DNA of 64,000 bases, from assembly GCA_963837655.1 (NCBI GenBank), contig CAWIOK010000006.1:248001-312000 (forward strand), written 5' to 3'. The DNA is from CAVVSD01 sp963837655. GTDB taxonomy: Bacteria; Actinomycetota; Thermoleophilia; Solirubrobacterales; Solirubrobacteraceae. Positions 18,010-26,394 of this stretch are shown here, one piece after another; within the stretch, counting starts at the first letter, position 1; each line of letters opens with the position of its first letter. The notes under the pieces are model-generated. The model was not told where the DNA came from. It searched no databases and saw nothing but the letters and a program-made list of their open reading frames with translations. Made by a program: the position numbers and the translations under genes.

Positions 18010-18858
18010 TCAGGCGACTGCGCGCTCCTGCTCTGCAGCGTCGCGCAGTCGCCGAACAGCCTCCTTCTCGATCTGGCGGACGCGCTCACGCGACAGCGAG
18101 AGCTGTCCGCCGATCTCCGTCAGGGTCCTGGGTGCGTCGCCACTCAGGCCGTGGCGCATCTCGACGACCCGGCGCTCCCGGTCGCTGAGGCGACCCAGCA
18201 GCGCGGGCAGCTTCGCCGCGTGCTCGTCGTCGGTGATCTGCACGTCGTGCAGCTCCGCATCGAAGAGCGCCCCCTCGTCGGGCACCAGCTCGCCGAGCTC
18301 CGTGCCGTCCTCGCCGACCGGCTGGTTGAGCGACACCGGCGTCTGCGCAGCGCGCAGCAGCTCCAGCGTGTGCTCGACGGCCATGCCGGTATGCGCGGCC
18401 AGCTCTGAGACCAGCGGCTCGCGACCAAGGCTCGCGGCCAGGTCCGCCTGCGCGCGCTGCAGGCGCGCGAGGCGCTCCGCGGCATGCACCGGCAGCCGGA
18501 TCGCACGACCCTTCTCCGCGAGCGCGCGGGTGACCGCCTGGCGGATCCACCACGTCGCGTAGGTCGAGAACCGGAAGCCACGCCGGTGGTCGAACTTCTC
18601 GACCGCGCGGACCAGCCCGATGGTGCCTTCCTGGATGAGATCCAGGAGCGGCAGACCGCGGTTCTGGTAGTTGCGGGCGATCGACACGACCAGGCGGAGG
18701 TTCCCCTCCACCATCCGGCGCTTTGCCTGCAGGTCGCCGCGTTCCACACGTCTCGCGAGCTCGAGGTGCTCGCGGTGCGTCAGCAGCCTGCGCGCGCGGA
18801 CATCACGCAGGAAGAGATCGAGGCTGTCGGTGTTCTGTGAGTGCTCGTGGGCCGCCAT
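18010..18858 (-). CDS. RNA polymerase sigma factor, sigma-70 group 1/2 type
   Basis: 282-residue primary-like sigma factor. Region 1.2 is at DSLDLFLRDVRARRLLTHREH; region 2 contains the RNAP-binding and -10 recognition helices (GLPLLDLIQEGTIGLVRAVEKFD, FRFSTYATWWIRQAV). Region 3 follows, and region 4 has SLSRERVRQIEKEAVRRL for -35 binding. It lacks the long N-terminal extension of RpoD/HrdB, so it is probably a group 2 (SigB/HrdD-like) alternative factor for stress or stationary phase. ATG at 18858. The upstream 67 bases contain a 12-bp palindrome. Confidence 0.9.
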   Translation of the reverse strand: MAAHEHSQNTDSLDLFLRDVRARRLLTHREHLELARRVERGDLQAKRRMVEGNLRLVVSIARNYQNRGLPLLDLIQEGTIGLVRAVEKFDHRRGFRFSTYATWWIRQAVTRALAEKGRAIRLPVHAAERLARLQRAQADLAASLGREPLVSELAAHTGMAVEHTLELLRAAQTPVSLNQPVGEDGTELGELVPDEGALFDAELHDVQITDDEHAAKLPALLGRLSDRERRVVEMRHGLSGDAPRTLTEIGGQLSLSRERVRQIEKEAVRRLRDAAEQERAVA

Positions 18859-18878
18859 CGGCGGCGAAAACTAACCGC

Positions 18879-18890
18879 GCCCGATCGGGC
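18879..18890 (-). terminator. Palindrome GCCCGATCGGGC followed by T-rich tail
   Basis: On the minus strand this 12-bp perfect palindrome is followed by GCGGTTAGTTTTC, giving an intrinsic-terminator-like layout between the 2-hydroxyacid dehydrogenase (ending at 18926) and the sigma factor start (18858). It could instead belong to the sigma promoter. Confidence 0.4.
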
Positions 18891-18925
18891 CCTCAATCGT
18901 GCTACCCACACCTCGCGAACGGCGG

Positions 18926-19772
18926 TCAGTATCCCTCCGTGCGCACGTTGGCCAGCGGCTCGCGGGCCGCGAAACGCCGGATCTGGTCCCCGGCGAGGCG
19001 CAGAGCGCGCTCCAGCCAGCGCTCTGTGGCGCCGGCGACGTGCGGCGTGATGAGCACGCCCGGGCAGCCGAACAGCGGGTGACCGTCGGGCAGCGGCTCG
19101 GGCTCGGTCACGTCGAGTGCGGCCCGCACGCGGCCCGAGCGCAGTCGCGTGAGCGGCAGCAGCACGACGACGACGTCGGCCTCCCCCGCCAGCGCGTGGG
19201 CCTCCGACAGCGTATGGACGCCCGCGCGCGCGCGCCGGGCGACCCCGGTCACCGTGGCGCCGAACGGCTCCAGGCGGGCCTCGACGGCGCGCCCGATGCT
19301 GCCGTGACCGAGCACGAGCACGCGTGCGCCGAGCAGGTCCGGGATCGGCCAGAGGGCGAGCGGCCTTGCCGCCGGCGAAGCTGTTGATGCCGCGGTCCCA
19401 GGTCCCCTGGCGCTGGAGCTCGAGGAAGTCCGGGAGCTTGCGCGTCATGGCGAGGATCGCGGCGACGACCCACTCCGCGACCGGCGTGTCGTGGACGCCG
19501 CTGGCGTTGCAGAGCGTGATGCCGTCCGGCACGCGCCCGTCGAGCCAGTCGACCCCCGCGCTCACTGTCTGCAGGACCTCGAGCCTGGGAGTCGCGGCCA
19601 GGATCTCGTCGACCCGCCGAGGCATGACGCCGCCGAACACCGCCATGCGGGCCTCCGCCGTCTCCGCGGACAGCGGACCGTCGCCGACCTCGAGCAGCTC
19701 GACGCAGGGCGGCAGCGTGCCCAGGACACCGTCCGGGATCGACTCGGGCACCAGGACGCGCACCCGGCGCAT
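18926..19772 (-). pseudogene. D-2-hydroxyacid dehydrogenase, frameshifted and lacking the catalytic segment
   Basis: NAD-dependent 2-hydroxyacid dehydrogenase family. The first half reads MRRVRVLVPES... through SGVHDTPVAEWVVAAILA. One extra base near 19340-19343 shifts the frame, after which the NAD motif VLGHGSIGRAVEARL continues. More seriously, VVVLLPLT is joined directly to LRSGRVRAALDVTEPEPLP. About 35 residues normally between these, including the catalytic Arg of the N-x-(A/G)-R-G motif, are absent. The total would be ~281 aa instead of ~315. The His-containing ITPHVAGAT remains. It cannot be a working enzyme as read, so it is called a pseudogene unless the assembly dropped ~105 bases. 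Confidence 0.85.
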
Positions 19773-19787
19773 CCTACGAGCAGGTCT

Positions 19788-21038
19788 CTACTTGCAGTCG
19801 TCGCCCGCGGCGGGCGCGGTCGTGGCCGTCGTCCCCGTCGTCGTGTCGGTCGCCGCGGGCTGCTCGGGAGCGGGCTCCACGGGCTCAGCCGGCGTGTCGA
19901 CGACCTCGAGCTGCGCCTGAACGTTCACCTGCGGAGAGCTCGGCGCACCGGACGACGGGTTCTCGTCGGGCAGGGAGACGGTGGCGGTGTCGGTCGTCGG
20001 GGTCTTCGGGCTGGACGGCGTCGACGGGTCCGCGACGGGCGGCAGCGGCAGCGACAGGATGCTGGGCGTGCCAGCCTCTGGCGCGGGCTCGGCTCCTGGT
20101 GAGGTCGGCCGCGTGCCGAGGTCCTCGGCGTCGATCTTCACGACGACCTTGACGCGGTTGGAGATCGCATCGCCGTCATCGAGGACCTGGACCTCGGGTT
20201 CGTCGACCGGGTTCACGCGGGTGTCGGGCGCGAACATCATCCGGACCCGGAGGCACTGACCGTCGGTGCAGGCAGGCTGCCCGGCGGCGGTCACCGATGC
20301 GTCGACCACGTCGACCTGTGTCTCGAGCGCGATCTTCGACGAGTTGATCGACTGCGCGCTGCGCAGGAGGGCCGCGACATCGGTGGGGGCGAGCTTGAGG
20401 CTGAGCGCGACCGTCCGCGTGCCGGTGGTCTGCGTCGCGTCCGCGACGGCCATCTGCACCCGCAGTTCGGGCTGGCCGCTGGAGGAGTCCTGGGCGTTGG
20501 AGAAGGTGCTGCTGACGGACCCGAGCTTGACCTTGCGGGTCGTCGGCGGGGTGGCGGTCGCGGCGGGCTGCGTCGGCCCTGCCTCCGCGGCCGGGGAGGC
20601 GGCGCTCGCGACCGGCGCCTCGGCCGGCGTGTTGGTCGTCGGCGCCGACGTGGGGCTCGTGTCGGGGAGGTCCTTGGTCTTCGGGTTGCGCCTCGTCGAG
20701 CCCGGCAGCGTGGTCGCCGTGCGCTTGCGCGGCGTGGTCGTCGCGGTCGGGGCGCTGTCAGCGCCCGTCGAGGCGGGGGCCCCGTCGATCGGGATGACCT
20801 CGGTCTTGGTGGTCGCGGGCCTGTCCGCCGACGCCGGGAGCGTCAGCACCGGTGCCGACGCGCGGGTCGTCGGGGCGAGCGCGACGTCAGTGGCGCTCGT
20901 GGAGGACGCGACGCTGCCGGGCCAGCCCTGGAAGGGCATGACGCCGCTCGCTGCGTACCCCCCGGCGACGACGGACGCGGCGAGGCAGCAGCCGGCGGCG
21001 ACGGAGGCGAGGACAGAGCGACGAGGGGACACCCGCAT
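19788..21038 (-). CDS. Secreted Thr/Pro/Ala-rich protein of unknown function
   Basis: 416-residue exported protein. The N-terminal signal or anchor (residues ~8-32: SVLASVAAGCCLAASVVAGGYA) is followed by a long low-complexity Ala/Thr/Pro/Ser linker (~45-170). A folded domain (~170-300) contains LRVQMAVADATQTTGTRTVALSLKL and a Cys pair (PACTDGQC), and a second low-complexity tail runs to the C-terminus. I recognise no family. Composition suggests an envelope-spanning or surface-exposed protein. It starts 110 bases from the HAD gene on the same strand and ends 15 bases before the 2-hydroxyacid dehydrogenase start. Confidence 0.7.
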   Translation of the reverse strand: MRVSPRRSVLASVAAGCCLAASVVAGGYAASGVMPFQGWPGSVASSTSATDVALAPTTRASAPVLTLPASADRPATTKTEVIPIDGAPASTGADSAPTATTTPRKRTATTLPGSTRRNPKTKDLPDTSPTSAPTTNTPAEAPVASAASPAAEAGPTQPAATATPPTTRKVKLGSVSSTFSNAQDSSSGQPELRVQMAVADATQTTGTRTVALSLKLAPTDVAALLRSAQSINSSKIALETQVDVVDASVTAAGQPACTDGQCLRVRMMFAPDTRVNPVDEPEVQVLDDGDAISNRVKVVVKIDAEDLGTRPTSPGAEPAPEAGTPSILSLPLPPVADPSTPSSPKTPTTDTATVSLPDENPSSGAPSSPQVNVQAQLEVVDTPAEPVEPAPEQPAATDTTTGTTATTAPAAGDDCK

Positions 21039-21148
21039 GCTTCTCTTGTCGGCGTCCCACTGGGGACCTTGACCCTGGACGTCCGTCCAACATCAAGGAC
21101 GGAGTTTCAGGTGCATCGACAATGCGAGCCGCGACCCATCGGCCCAGC

Positions 21149-21955
21149 TCAACCCTGCAAATCCCGCAGAACCACCACAAGGTCGCTCTGGACGTACGTC
21201 GGAGGCCCAGACGGTTTGACATCGCTTTCCCGCGTGGATCCCGTCAGGAGCAGGAGAGAGTCCCATCCCATGGCCGTGGCGACCCCCATGTCGGCGGCCA
21301 GGGAGTCGCCCACGACGAGCACCGGGCGACCGCTGTCGAACGCCCTCGCGGCGCGCTCGCCGAAGTGCCTGGACGGCTTGCCGCACAGCTCCGGATCGAT
21401 CGGTGACATCGCGTTCAGGGCGGCGAGAATCGTGCCGGTTCCCGCTTCGACGCCCCGATCGGTCGGGTAGCGCGGCTCGGCCGCCGTCGCGTAGACGGGG
21501 ATGCCGGCCTCCACGAAAGCGACGGCGCGTGCGATGGCCCCGAGCGATCGGTCGGGGTCCAGGCCCACCGCGAGCGCCGTGCCGTCGCCGGGCTCGGCGT
21601 CCACGACGTCCGGCGCCGGGATGCCGACGCGCTCGAGGCTCTCCCGCAGCCCGGCGCTGCCGAGGCGCACCACGTGCGTGTGCCCGGCGTCCTGCACCAC
21701 CGCCGCCAGCGAGTCCGGCGCGGTCACGAGCTCGTCGGCGGACGCCTCGATCCCCATGCCCCGCAGCCGGGAGGCGATCGTCTCGCGCTCCAGCAGCGCG
21801 TTGTTGGTGCCGAACACGACCCGCAGGCCCGCGTCGCGGCACGCCTCCACGAAGTCGCTCGCGCCCGGCAATGCGGTGGAGCCGCGGTACAGCGTGCCGT
21901 CGAGGTCGAACATCACGCCGCCGTAGGCCGACAGGCTGTGCAGCGGATCGCGCAT
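21149..21955 (-). CDS. HAD-IIA family hydrolase (NagD/phosphoglycolate phosphatase-like)
   Basis: 268-residue HAD phosphatase. Motif I is FDLDGTLYRG (the first Asp is nucleophile); motif II is FGTNN; a C2 cap domain is inserted in the middle (~80-180); motif III/IV are GKPSRHFG and LVVGDSLAADMGVA. The NagD type acts on small phosphorylated metabolites such as phosphoglycolate or nucleotides; no specificity can be assigned. ATG 21955 overlaps the rnhA stop by one base (TGATG), so it is translated with RNase HI. Upstream in-frame ATG codons lie inside rnhA. Confidence 0.88.
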   Translation of the reverse strand: MRDPLHSLSAYGGVMFDLDGTLYRGSTALPGASDFVEACRDAGLRVVFGTNNALLERETIASRLRGMGIEASADELVTAPDSLAAVVQDAGHTHVVRLGSAGLRESLERVGIPAPDVVDAEPGDGTALAVGLDPDRSLGAIARAVAFVEAGIPVYATAAEPRYPTDRGVEAGTGTILAALNAMSPIDPELCGKPSRHFGERAARAFDSGRPVLVVGDSLAADMGVATAMGWDSLLLLTGSTRESDVKPSGPPTYVQSDLVVVLRDLQG

Positions 21956-22359
21956 CAGTCGCCGCGCGCGTCGAGCGCCTGGTTGACCAGCGAATCGGCG
22001 TGGGCGTTCTGCGCGCGCGGCACCGAGCGGATCGACCACCGGTCGAAGCCCTCGAGCACCTCGGTCGCGGCCCGGTGCAGCGGCTTCATGTCCGCGTGCT
22101 TGACCTTGTACTCGCCGTTGATCTGCTTGGCGACGAGCTCGGAGTCGTTGACGACGTCGACCTCCGTCGCCCCGAGCTCCTGGGCGCGCTGCAGGCCGAG
22201 CAGCAGCCCGCGGTACTCGGCGACGTTGTTCGTGGCCACGCCGAGGCCCTCGGCGGCCTCGTCGAGGACGTTGCCGTCAGGGTCTGAGACGACCGCCGCG
22301 GCTGCTGCCGGACCTGGATTGCCGCGCGCGCCGCCGTCCACGTGGACGATGACGCGCAC
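21955..22359 (-). CDS. rnhA: RNase HI family protein
   Basis: 134-residue RNase H fold with the metal-binding residues Asp8 (VHVDGGARGNPGPA), Glu48 (NNVAEYRG), Asp72 (NDSELV) and a final Asp in NAHADSLVNQAL. It cleaves RNA in RNA-DNA hybrids. This short form, lacking the basic protrusion of E. coli RNase HI, is typical of actinobacteria, where it is often fused to CobC-like phosphatase domains; here it stands alone. Translationally coupled to the HAD hydrolase downstream and separated by 3 bases from the small upstream gene. Confidence 0.92.
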   Translation of the reverse strand: MRVIVHVDGGARGNPGPAAAAAVVSDPDGNVLDEAAEGLGVATNNVAEYRGLLLGLQRAQELGATEVDVVNDSELVAKQINGEYKVKHADMKPLHRAATEVLEGFDRWSIRSVPRAQNAHADSLVNQALDARGD

Positions 22360-22362
22360 GAC

Positions 22363-22614
22363 CTAGTTGTCGTCGGCGACCGCTGTGGCGGTGCTGGGCG
22401 GGTCGACGAGCGGGAAGTCGCCCGGAACCCGCGAGCGCCGGCGATCGCGCTGAAGGCGCTGGTGCCCGCCCGCATCACCGCCGGTGTGGCGGTCGCGGCG
22501 CTCGGATCGACGACGGTCGATGATGACCTGCACGTTGCCGTCGTCCGCGTAGTACGCGGCGAGGCGGTCGTACAGCTCAGGAGCGAGCTCTTCGGGAACG
22601 ACGCAGTAGATCAT
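22363..22614 (-). CDS. Small Arg-rich protein, 83 aa
   Basis: Unrecognised. The N-terminal ~30 residues (MIYCVVPEELAPELYDRLAAYY, then DDGNVQVIID) look like a small alpha/beta fold, followed by the basic segment RRRSERRDRHTGG and a polar tail. Same strand and 3 bases ahead of rnhA, so it belongs to the same transcript; a nucleic-acid-associated role is only suggested by charge and neighbours. ATG start at 22614. Confidence 0.6.
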   Translation of the reverse strand: MIYCVVPEELAPELYDRLAAYYADDGNVQVIIDRRRSERRDRHTGGDAGGHQRLQRDRRRSRVPGDFPLVDPPSTATAVADDN

Positions 22615-22646
22615 GAGTTAGCGAGCACCTCGGGGAGTACGGCGAC

Positions 22647-22663
22647 GGCGGCACAGAGCCGCC
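22647..22663 (-). terminator. Hairpin GGCGGC-ACAGA-GCCGCC
   Basis: A perfect 6-bp GC-only stem with a 5-base loop lies in the 120-base gap between the zinc-ribbon gene and the small Arg-rich gene, both on the minus strand. It has no U-tract, so it is either a factor-dependent terminator or a leader hairpin. Confidence 0.4.
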
Positions 22664-22734
22664 TTACGCCTGCCGAACTCTACCGGGCACATGCGCCTGC
22701 GCGGACATCGTCTATCCGGCTAGGTTCCGGTGCG

Positions 22735-23472
22735 TCAGGATGCCAACGCGAGCGCGCCGCGCTCGTCGGCGACCGCGTTCGGAGCCTGGTCCTCCGGCTC
22801 CAGCTCGGTCAGCTCCGCCCCCTGGGCAACGAGGCGCACGCCGGCCTCCTCGTCGGCCAGGTCGACCTCGTAGCGGTACCAGGAGAGCTCCCAGCCGACG
22901 ACGATCGAGACGATCGACCCCTCGGTCACCGACGGGCGCACGGCTACGAGCGGATCTCCGAGCGAGCGTGCGACCCCGGCGACGGTGCGCCGATGGCGGC
23001 TGCCGTTGAACAGCTCGACCGCGCGTGAGCGCTTCAGATCGGCGTGGGTGGGGATCGCATGCACCCGACGCTGCTCGCGCGGCGGCTCCCACGCAGGCTC
23101 CTCGCGCCCCTGCGTCGGCGGGGGCGGAGGCGGCGGAGGCGGGGCCACGTAGGGCTCGGGCTCGAGCTCTCCCGGGTCGATCGGGTGCAGCTCGCCGTCG
23201 AGCTCCGGGAGCTCGGGACGCGATGCGCGCTCCCGTAGGCGGCGAAGCAGCGAGCCGCGCGGCGAGCGCCCGTGCCGGTGCACGCTCGGCGTGTCCGCGA
23301 GGCCTTCCCGGATCCAGCCCTCGTTGGCGGCACGCGCCGTACAGAGGTTGCACACCAGCCGGCGGGTGCCGCCCGCGATGAACGGCTCGGCCTCCTCGCC
23401 ACGCAGGAGCGTGCGCCCGCACACCTCGCAGGACACGGCGGCATGGGAGGTCGTGATGGCCTTGCGCGTCAT
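22735..23472 (-). CDS. Zinc-ribbon protein with Pro-rich linker, unknown function
   Basis: 245 residues. An N-terminal treble-clef-like zinc site is formed by CEVCG (~15-19) and CNLC (~41-44). A charged linker with a run of nine prolines (~110) follows, then a C-terminal alpha/beta domain (~140-225) with SLGDPLVAVRPS and WELSWYRYEVDL. I do not recognise the family. The layout suggests a regulatory or scaffold protein. It is 32 bases downstream of EF-G2 on the same strand, so co-transcription is likely. Confidence 0.65.
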   Translation of the reverse strand: MTRKAITTSHAAVSCEVCGRTLLRGEEAEPFIAGGTRRLVCNLCTARAANEGWIREGLADTPSVHRHGRSPRGSLLRRLRERASRPELPELDGELHPIDPGELEPEPYVAPPPPPPPPPTQGREEPAWEPPREQRRVHAIPTHADLKRSRAVELFNGSRHRRTVAGVARSLGDPLVAVRPSVTEGSIVSIVVGWELSWYRYEVDLADEEAGVRLVAQGAELTELEPEDQAPNAVADERGALALAS

Positions 23473-23504
23473 CGACGATCGAGGCTATCGCGCCATCGGG
23501 GGCC

Positions 23505-25568
23505 CTACGCGGCGGCGGTCTCCTGCTGCGCCGCCTGCACGACCTTCTGGGCCAGGTGAGCCGGGACCTCCTCGTAGCGCAGGAACTCCATCGTGTACTC
23601 CCCTCGCCCACCGGTGAGCGCGCGCAGATCCGGTGCGTAGGTGACCATCTCGGCCATCGGGACCTCGGCCTTGACCTCGGTCATCATCCCGCTCGGCTCC
23701 ATGCCCTGCGGCCGGCCGCGACGTGAGTTGAGGTCGCCGATGACGTCGCCGACGGACTCCTCCGGCACCGAGAGCGTCACGAGCATGATCGGCTCCAGCA
23801 GGACCGCACCGGCCGCCGCCATCGCCTCGCGCATCGCGATCGAGCCCGCGGTGCGGAACGCCTGCTCGGACGAGTCGACCGTGTGGTAGCTGCCGTCGTA
23901 GAGCTTCACTCGCACGCCCTTGAGGGGGAAGCCGGCGATCGGGCCGTGGGCCATCGCGTCCACGACGCCCTTCTGGACCGCAGGGATGAAGCCCTGCGGG
24001 ATCACCCCGCCCTTGATCGCGTCGACGAAGTCGAAGGACCCGTCGCGCAGCGGCTCGATCTCGATGTGGCAGTCGCCGAACTGGCCTCGGCCGCCGGTCT
24101 GCTTCTTGTGGCGGCCGTGCGCCTTCGCGCTGCCACGGATCGTCTCCTGGTAGGGCACGCGCGGCGTCTTGAGGATCACCTCGGCGCCGAAGCGAGACTT
24201 CAGCCGCTCGACGACCACCTCGACGTGCATCTGCGAGAGCCCGGCGACGATCTGCTCGCCCGTCTGCTGGTCGCGGTGCAGCTCGATCGTCGGGTCCTCC
24301 TCCTGCAGCCGGCGCAGGCCGGAGATGACCTTGTCCTCGTCGCCACGGGACTTGGGCTCCATCGCGAACGCCATCACCGGCGCGGGGAGCGAGATCGACG
24401 GCATCGAGATCGGCTCGTCGCGCTCGGCCAGCCAGTCGCCCGCGCGGGTCTCCTTGAGCTTCGCGACGGCGCCGATGTCCCCAGGGCCGAACGCGTCTGC
24501 CTGCACCGTCTCCTTGCCCTGGAACAGCACGAGCTGCCCGATGCGTTCCTTGTGGTGCGTGCGGGTGTTCATGACCGTCGTGTCGTGGTCCATGACGCCC
24601 TGGTACACGCGGAAGAAGTTCACGCGGCCCGCGTACGGGTCGGCGCGGGTCTTGAAGACGTAGGCGTAGAGCTCGCGCTCGGGGTCCGCCTCGAGCGTCA
24701 GGCCACCGACCTCCAGGCCACCGTGCTTCACGGGCGACGGAAGGTCCTCGACGATGGCGTCCAGGAGCCGGTTCGTCCCGAGGTTGCGCGTGGCGACACC
24801 GCAGACGACCGGGAACAGGCCGCCGTGGTTCGTGCCGTCCTTCAGCGCGCTGACGATCTCCTCGTGGGAGATCTCCTCACCCTCGAGATAGCGCTCGGTC
24901 AGCTGCTCGGAGACCTCGCAGATCTCGTCCATCAGCTTGTCGCGGTACTCCTCGGCCTGTGCGACGAGCTCGTCGGGGATCGGGATCTCGCGGCAGTTGT
25001 CGCGCTCCTCGCCGACGTACTCGTAGGCCTTCATGTCCACGAGGTCGATCACGCCGCGCACGTCCTGCTCCGCGCCGATCGGGATCTCGGTCGCGACGGC
25101 GTGCGGGCCGAACGCGGACTTCAGGGAGTCGAGCGTGCGGAAGAAGTCGGCGCGCTCACGGTCGAGCATGTTCACGAACACCATGCGCGCGATGTCGAGC
25201 TCCGCTGCGCGCTCCCACAGACGCTGCGTCGACACCTCGACGCCCATGACGGAGTTGACGACGAAGACGGCCGACTCGCAGACGCGGAGCGACCCCAGCG
25301 CATCCGCGACGAAGCTCGGGTCGCCGGGCGTGTCGAGCAGGTTGATCTTGCGCTCCTGCCACTCGAACGAGCTCAGAGCAGCCGAGATCGACATCCCGCG
25401 GGCCTTCTCGTCCTCGTCGGCGTCGGAGACGGTCGTCCCTTCGGTGACCGATCCGAGCCGTGTGAGGGCGCCCGCCTCGAACAGCAGCGCCTCGTGCAGG
25501 GAGGTCTTACCGCTACCGCGGTGGCCGACGAGGGCGACGTTCCGGATGCGGTCCGCCGGCTTGTGCAT
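23505..25568 (-). CDS. EF-G-like GTPase (EF-G2 type)
   Basis: 687-residue elongation-factor-G paralogue with all five EF-G domains. Its G-domain departs from the canonical motifs: P-loop GHRGSGKT, switch II DTPGD where ordinary EF-G has DTPGH, and NMLDRE in place of NKMD. Such EF-G2 proteins in actinobacteria have weak or altered GTPase activity and no settled role in translocation or recycling; the replaced His is the catalytic residue. Domain IV is complete (HGRHKKQTGGRGQFGD). ATG 25568 is preferred over upstream starts because of GAGAGGAG 7 bases upstream and the conserved MHKPADRIRNVALVGH start. Confidence 0.88.
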   Translation of the reverse strand: MHKPADRIRNVALVGHRGSGKTSLHEALLFEAGALTRLGSVTEGTTVSDADEDEKARGMSISAALSSFEWQERKINLLDTPGDPSFVADALGSLRVCESAVFVVNSVMGVEVSTQRLWERAAELDIARMVFVNMLDRERADFFRTLDSLKSAFGPHAVATEIPIGAEQDVRGVIDLVDMKAYEYVGEERDNCREIPIPDELVAQAEEYRDKLMDEICEVSEQLTERYLEGEEISHEEIVSALKDGTNHGGLFPVVCGVATRNLGTNRLLDAIVEDLPSPVKHGGLEVGGLTLEADPERELYAYVFKTRADPYAGRVNFFRVYQGVMDHDTTVMNTRTHHKERIGQLVLFQGKETVQADAFGPGDIGAVAKLKETRAGDWLAERDEPISMPSISLPAPVMAFAMEPKSRGDEDKVISGLRRLQEEDPTIELHRDQQTGEQIVAGLSQMHVEVVVERLKSRFGAEVILKTPRVPYQETIRGSAKAHGRHKKQTGGRGQFGDCHIEIEPLRDGSFDFVDAIKGGVIPQGFIPAVQKGVVDAMAHGPIAGFPLKGVRVKLYDGSYHTVDSSEQAFRTAGSIAMREAMAAAGAVLLEPIMLVTLSVPEESVGDVIGDLNSRRGRPQGMEPSGMMTEVKAEVPMAEMVTYAPDLRALTGGRGEYTMEFLRYEEVPAHLAQKVVQAAQQETAAA

Positions 25569-25648
25569 GCCCACGCTCCTCTCTCCTCGGGGAGCGGCCA
25601 CCCTAGCGCGGATACGCACGATCCTCCACGTGGGATACAACCCAGGTC

Positions 25649-26378
25649 GTGATCGACGATCTCGACGTGGCGCGCGCGGCGGTCCGCGCTGCCTCCGAGG
25701 CCGCGCTGGGCCTCCGCGGCGGGCCGCTGGACGCCGAGATCAAGGGCTCGGCGACCGATCTCGTCACCGCTGCCGACCGGGCCGCCGAGGCTGCCGCGGT
25801 CGCGCTGGTGCAGGCCGAGCGCCCGCGTGACGGGGTCCTCGGCGAGGAGGGCACGCTCATCTCCGGGCCCCGCCACTGGATCATCGACGGGATCGACGGC
25901 ACGCTGGCGTTCCTGCGCCGTCTGCCCGGTTGGAGCTCGGCCATCGCGCTGCAGGAGCGCGGTCAGACGCTCGCCGCCGCGGTCTGCGACCCGCTCGCGG
26001 GCGAGCTGTTCTCCGGCGGCCTGGAACGCGGCACGGAAGTCGACGGCACGCCCGCCCGCGTCGGCGCCAACCGCCCGCTGTCGGACGCCGTCGTCGCGAC
26101 CCACGTCCCGACAGGCGACAGCGCGGCCGCGGAGCTCGCGGGGCTCCTCGCGCGCCGCGCCGGGCTCGTCCGCGGCGGCGGGTCCGGTTCGCTGGAGCTG
26201 GCCTGGCTGGCCTGCGGGCGCATCGACGGCTGGAATCCAGCACGCCCCCGCGCCGTGGGACTGGGAGCCCGGCGCGATCCTCGTCGCCGAGGCGGGCGGC
26301 ACGGTCATCGTGCGCGGCGCCTGGCACATCGCGGGCTCGCCGCAGGTCGCGGCCGAGCTGTCCGCGCTCGTCGTCTAG
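25649..26378 (+). pseudogene. Inositol monophosphatase family protein, one frameshift
   Basis: Mg-dependent phosphatase of the IMPase/FBPase/CysQ fold. The metal motifs GEEG and IIDGIDGTLAFLRRLPG are intact in the first frame. After LACGRIDGW an extra A near 26234 shifts the frame; the protein resumes as IQHAPAPWDWEPGAILVAEAGG, which includes the last metal Asp. Corrected length is ~242 aa, normal for the family. Substrates could be inositol-1-phosphate, histidinol-phosphate or PAP. GTG start, 80 bases from divergent EF-G2. The TAG stop is inside a perfect palindrome. Confidence 0.85.
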
Positions 26379-26394
26379 TGCACGCGTGCACTAG
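26375..26394. repeat. 20-bp perfect palindrome spanning two convergent stop codons
   Basis: CTAGTGCACGCGTGCACTAG is fully self-complementary. The TAG stop of the inositol-phosphatase gene (26376-26378) and the TAG stop of the minus-strand membrane protein (26393-26391) lie in mirror positions in its arms. It may act as a bidirectional terminator or cruciform; there is no T-run on either side. Confidence 0.7.

Noticed and set aside
23883..25652. 589-codon open frame antisense to EF-G2
   Set aside because: Its codon pattern is the mirror of EF-G2 third-position GC bias; no domain or ribosome site is visible.
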